Shown here piece by piece: positions 5,814-10,234 of a stretch of 10,234 bases of DNA. This DNA comes from Dehalococcoidales bacterium. Lineage in GTDB: Bacteria; Chloroflexota; Dehalococcoidia; Dehalococcoidales; UBA5760. Where the stretch lies: contig JAFGFP010000093.1 of NCBI GenBank assembly GCA_016931015.1, positions 1 through 10,234 on the forward strand, written 5' to 3'. How positions within the stretch are numbered: position 1 is the first letter of the stretch; each line of letters begins with the position of its first letter. Position numbers and translations under genes: made by a program. The notes beneath the pieces are model-generated. The model saw only the letters and a list, made by a program, of their open reading frames with translations, ran no database searches and had not been told where the DNA came from.

Positions 5814-6965
5814 CTAACCGAGCATGCCCAGGAAGATACCGGCCGCGGTAGCCGTACCGATAACCCCGGCGATGTTGGGCCCCATAGCGTGCATCAGGAG
5901 GAAGTTACGCGGGTTTTCCTGCTGGCCCATGCGCTGCACTACCCGGGCCGCCATAGGCACCGCGGAGACACCGGCGGCACCGATCATGGGGTTAATCTTT
6001 TCCTTTAAGAAGAGGTTCATGAGCTTGGCCAGGATAACCCCGAAGAAGGTAGAGGCGGCGAAGGCGGCAATACCCAGACCGAATATCATCAGGGTCTCGG
6101 CTCTGAGGAAGGAGGCGGCGCTCATAAAGGCCCCCACCGAGATACCGAGCAGGATGGTGAGGATATCGATAAGGGCAGTCGCGGCAGTACTGGCCAGCCG
6201 GTCGGTAACACCCGATTCCTTGAGCAGGTTACCCAGGGTGAACATGCCGATAAGGGGTGCCGACTTGGGTACCAGCAGGATAATGATAATGGCTCCGATG
6301 ATGGGAAAGAGAATCTTCTCCAGCTTGGAGACCGGGCGTAGCTGGGGTTTCATATATATGGTGCGCTCTTTCTTGGTGGTGAGCGCCTTTATTATCGGGG
6401 GCTGGATAATGGGCACCATAGCCATGTAGGTATAGGCGGATACGGCGGTGGCCCCGATAAGGCTCGGGGCTAGACGATTGGTGAGGAAGATGGTGGTCGG
6501 CCCGTCGGCGCCGCCGATGATGCCGATGGAGGCGGCTTGGTCGATGTTAAAGCCAATCGCCAGGGCGATAAAGAAGGCGGCGTAGACGCCGAACTGGGCG
6601 CCGGCACCGAGAATCAGCGTCCTCGGGTTAGCGATAACCGGCCCGAAGTCGGTCATCGCCCCCAGACCGAGAAAGATAAGGCAGGGGACTATCTCCCAGA
6701 CCAGGCCGTAGTGGAATATCCGTGAGAGCAGCCCCGCCGGCTCCCCGCCGATAGCATAGGCCTCGACTATCCGGCCCTCGACGATGGTCTCCATGAGACC
6801 GCCGAGGGGCAGATTAATCAGCAGTACCCCGAAACCGATTGGTACCAGGAGCAGCGGCTCCATCTTCTTGACGATGCCCAGGTAGAGAAGGACACCACCG
6901 ATAACCAGCATGACGCCGTTGCCCCAGGTAAAACTGGCAAACCCTGTTTCAAAAAGACCGAACAT
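5814..6965 (-). CDS. oadB: Na+-translocating carboxylic acid decarboxylase, beta subunit (OadB/MmdB/GcdB family)
   Basis: This is the membrane subunit that decarboxylates carboxybiotin and exports Na+ in oxaloacetate, methylmalonyl-CoA or glutaconyl-CoA decarboxylases. It has 383 aa and is almost wholly hydrophobic, with roughly ten membrane segments. The family core motifs are intact: IGIIGGADGPTTIF with D154 (the D203 position of Klebsiella OadB), the AYTYMA tyrosines at 178/180, INPMIGAAGVSAVPMAARV, and MGPNIAGVIGTATAAG with N364. The start ATG has only a weak AGAG ribosome site. The biotin carrier stop lies 19 bp upstream. Which acid is used cannot be told from this subunit, because the carboxyltransferase that decides it is not in the window. 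The symbol is the family's common name, not a substrate claim. Confidence 0.93.
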   Translation of the reverse strand: MFGLFETGFASFTWGNGVMLVIGGVLLYLGIVKKMEPLLLVPIGFGVLLINLPLGGLMETIVEGRIVEAYAIGGEPAGLLSRIFHYGLVWEIVPCLIFLGLGAMTDFGPVIANPRTLILGAGAQFGVYAAFFIALAIGFNIDQAASIGIIGGADGPTTIFLTNRLAPSLIGATAVSAYTYMAMVPIIQPPIIKALTTKKERTIYMKPQLRPVSKLEKILFPIIGAIIIILLVPKSAPLIGMFTLGNLLKESGVTDRLASTAATALIDILTILLGISVGAFMSAASFLRAETLMIFGLGIAAFAASTFFGVILAKLMNLFLKEKINPMIGAAGVSAVPMAARVVQRMGQQENPRNFLLMHAMGPNIAGVIGTATAAGIFLGMLG

Positions 6966-6984
6966 ATTTTCTCTATTCTAGTCT

Positions 6985-7206
6985 CTAGTAGTCGATAGTG
7001 GTGATAGTTTCTCCCGGCGAGACCACCTGGTTAGCGCTAACGCTCACCTGGCCGATGGTGCCGCCTACCGGCGCCAGTATTGGGTTCTCCATCTTCATTG
7101 ATTCCAGGACGCAGATGACATCGCCCTCGGCTACCTGGTCGCCTGCTTTGACGTTGACGCTGAGAATCTTCCCGGTTATCGGAACCTCAATAATCTCCTG
7201 TGCCAA
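6985..7206 (-). CDS. Biotin carrier protein (biotinyl domain), decarboxylase gamma/carrier subunit
   Basis: This 73-aa protein is nothing but a biotinyl domain. The target motif ESMKMENP is at 35-42, so K38 is the residue expected to be biotinylated by BirA. The second half, PVGGTIGQVSVSANQVVSPGE, is the mirror-image half of the barrel. It would shuttle CO2 from a soluble carboxyltransferase to OadB. MmdC/GcdC-type carriers usually have a long Pro/Ala linker before this domain; here there is none. The start is TTG with GGGAG 7 nt upstream, 2 nt after the stop of the oadG-like gene, so the two are surely co-translated. The alternative, an acyl-CoA carboxylase carrier (AccB), is less likely given the oadB/oadG neighbours and the missing AccB N-terminus. 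Confidence 0.92.
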   Translation of the reverse strand: MAQEIIEVPITGKILSVNVKAGDQVAEGDVICVLESMKMENPILAPVGGTIGQVSVSANQVVSPGETITTIDY

Positions 7207-7208
7207 TG

Positions 7209-7367
7209 CTATTCTCCCTTCTGTTCGTTATTTGCTTGTTTGCGGTTAAGCCTTCTGGTCGCCAGTCCGATAATTGTTATGGCCACGGCCAGAATAACCA
7301 GTACTAGAAACACCAGGCCGAAGCCGGTGCCGCCGATTCGTAAGGCTTCTCCCCAGTCTACTGCCAT
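7209..7367 (-). CDS. oadG: Small decarboxylase gamma/delta subunit (OadG-like), 52 aa
   Basis: This short gene encodes MAVDWGEALRIGGTGFGLVF followed by a hydrophobic helix (about residues 14-35) and a basic/polar tail (ATRRLNRKQ...). OadG and MmdD subunits share this plan: an N-terminal membrane helix with a GxGxVFxVL pattern, anchoring and stabilising the decarboxylase complex. Typical OadG proteins are about 80 aa; here the tail with the metal-binding histidines is missing. The ATG is at 7367, with GGGGAGGT 9 nt upstream, and TAG is at 7209, 2 nt before the biotin carrier start. Being first in the operon, between a promoter and two unmistakable partner genes, makes it a real gene despite its size. 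The symbol is by family resemblance. Confidence 0.82.
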   Translation of the reverse strand: MAVDWGEALRIGGTGFGLVFLVLVILAVAITIIGLATRRLNRKQANNEQKGE

Positions 7368-7498
7368 GTCTTTACTACCTCCCCGATTTCAAGCCTTTCT
7401 GGCAAAATTGAAGGGCGGAGTTTTCGTTTTTCGCCAAAGGCTCCACCCTTGCACACAAGATGCTGGTTCTAGACCATCCGGTATAAGCAGTTGTTTCC
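7368..7498 (-). promoter_or_regulatory. Structured 5' leader of the oadG-biotin carrier-oadB operon
   Basis: About 131 nt separate the predicted start from the oadG ATG. The main element is a 10-bp stem (7441-7450 with 7411-7420) that is continuous only in minus-strand RNA, through a U-G wobble; the plus strand would have a C-A mismatch. This indicates an RNA structure of this transcript. Its 20-nt loop is A-rich and contains CCTTTGGC, which can pair with GCCAGAAAGG just downstream (7394-7403), giving a pseudoknot or an alternative fold. Two smaller hairpins, TGGT/ACCA and CTTG/CAAG, precede it. CAATTTT follows the stem, so a leaky terminator is also possible. It matches no riboswitch class that I know. 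Confidence 0.5.
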
Positions 7499-7534
7499 GG
7501 TTCAATTATAGCCGAATTCCCCCCGAACTGGCAA
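7498..7534 (-). promoter_or_regulatory. Promoter of the decarboxylase (oad) operon
   Basis: The -35 is TTGCCA (7534-7529, five of six consensus bases). An 18-bp spacer leads to the perfect -10 TATAAT (7510-7505). The predicted start is near G7498. It lies in the clpC-oadG gap, 25 bp past the clpC stop, and separates the two transcription units. Confidence 0.75.
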
Positions 7535-7558
7535 CAAGCTGCCTTAAGCTGAGGTAAA

Positions 7559-10030
<2,472 letters not shown>

Positions 10031-10051
10031 CTTCGCTTCCTAGATTTACTC

Positions 10052-10071
10052 CGATACCGCCAGCAGTATCG
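10052..10071 (-). promoter_or_regulatory. Hairpin at the 5' end of the clpC leader
   Basis: The stem CGATACTG/CGGTATCG (8 bp, one U-G wobble) has a CTGG loop and starts only about 4 nt after the predicted transcription start. It leaves the clpC ribosome site (AGGAA) free. It could be a stabilising 5' hairpin or, read as DNA, an operator (CGATAC-N8-GTATCG) just downstream of the promoter. Confidence 0.5.
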
Positions 10072-10074
10072 CTA

Positions 10075-10110
10075 CCTATTGATTATAAAGCACTGGATAT
10101 CAAAGGTCAA
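10075..10110 (-). promoter_or_regulatory. Near-consensus promoter of clpC
   Basis: TTGACC (10110-10105), a 17-bp spacer and TATAAT (10087-10082) make an almost ideal housekeeping promoter. The predicted start is near G10075, giving a leader of about 45 nt. It sits between the 5S rRNA end and clpC, so clpC need not depend on rRNA read-through. Confidence 0.85.
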
Positions 10111-10150
10111 AATTGGCCCCGGCTGTTTCTGGCCTTGCACCTAACAAAAA

Positions 10151-10234
10151 GCCTCCTGGCAGTGGCATATTTTCCACAAAGAGTTGCCCCTTCAGTATCG
10201 TCTGCGCTGAGGCGTTTCACTTCCGTGTTCGGGA
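10151..10234 (-). rRNA. rrf: 5S ribosomal RNA, 3' part (cut by window edge)
   Basis: Read on the minus strand, the right edge gives CCCGAACACGGAAGTGAAAC, the conserved CCGAAC...GAAGTGAAAC core of bacterial 5S rRNA. It is followed by GCGCAGACGATACTG and a closing CTGCCAGG strand that would form helix I with the missing 5' end. About 84 of roughly 117 nt are present. Directly after the end is a TTTTTGTT run, so helix I plus the T-run may end the rRNA transcript. The 23S gene is presumably upstream, outside the window. Confidence 0.93.

Noticed and set aside
7411..7460. T-box leader (the minus strand reads GCAAGGGTGGAG, resembling the AGGGTGG core)
   Set aside because: The following ACC of the T-box bulge is missing, no specifier stem was found in the short leader, and the downstream genes are not amino-acid related.
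10095..10112. CtsR operator at the clpC promoter (plus strand ATCAAAGGTCAAA)
   Set aside because: CtsR sites need two RGTCAAA heptads 3 nt apart. Only one good heptad is present, directly abutting a partial one.
10111..10140. GGCC-bounded hairpin followed by AATTTT as a dedicated rRNA terminator
   Set aside because: Only a 4-bp stem with a 12-nt loop. The T-run directly after the 5S end is the better candidate.

Overview
The window reads as ordinary bacterial chromosome, around 55-65% GC, with nearly all genes on the minus strand. The mix is MEP-pathway isoprenoid genes (ispD, ispF), a short EpsC-type serine acetyltransferase, cysteinyl-tRNA synthetase, RadA, a Na+-translocating decarboxylase beta subunit with its biotin carrier and gamma subunit, and ClpC next to a 5S rRNA gene. 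This fits an anaerobic Dehalococcoidia-like Chloroflexota. That placement rests on gene content and remembered gene order, not on a search.

Read in the direction of transcription (right to left): the 3' part of a 5S rRNA enters from the right edge and ends in a T-run. clpC follows, with a near-consensus promoter and a hairpin at the start of its short leader. After clpC comes a second promoter and a leader of about 130 nt that can fold. It precedes a compact set of membrane energy genes: a 52-codon oadG-like gene, a minimal biotin carrier and oadB. radA lies 43 bp after oadB and may be read through from it. radA converges on a small cupin gene, the only plus-strand gene supported here. The cupin gene has its own promoter and is divergent from ispD.

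The last operon is ispD-ispF-(about 130 bp)-cysE-cysS-small membrane protein-ybjQ-like. It is tightly packed: ispD/ispF overlap by 11 bp, cysE/cysS by 4 bp (GTGA), and the membrane gene/ybjQ pair by 4 bp (ATGA). The exception is the 130-bp ispF-cysE gap. It holds a 30-codon reading frame with Cys codons just before a strong GC hairpin, a possible cysteine-sensing leader ahead of the cysteine synthesis and charging genes.

No CRISPR, insertion sequence, phage or defence genes were seen. The observations most worth a second look are the cysteine-codon leader frame, the structured leader of the decarboxylase operon, a sharp GC drop in the C-terminal third of cysS, and an IspF lacking the usual acidic metal-contact residue.
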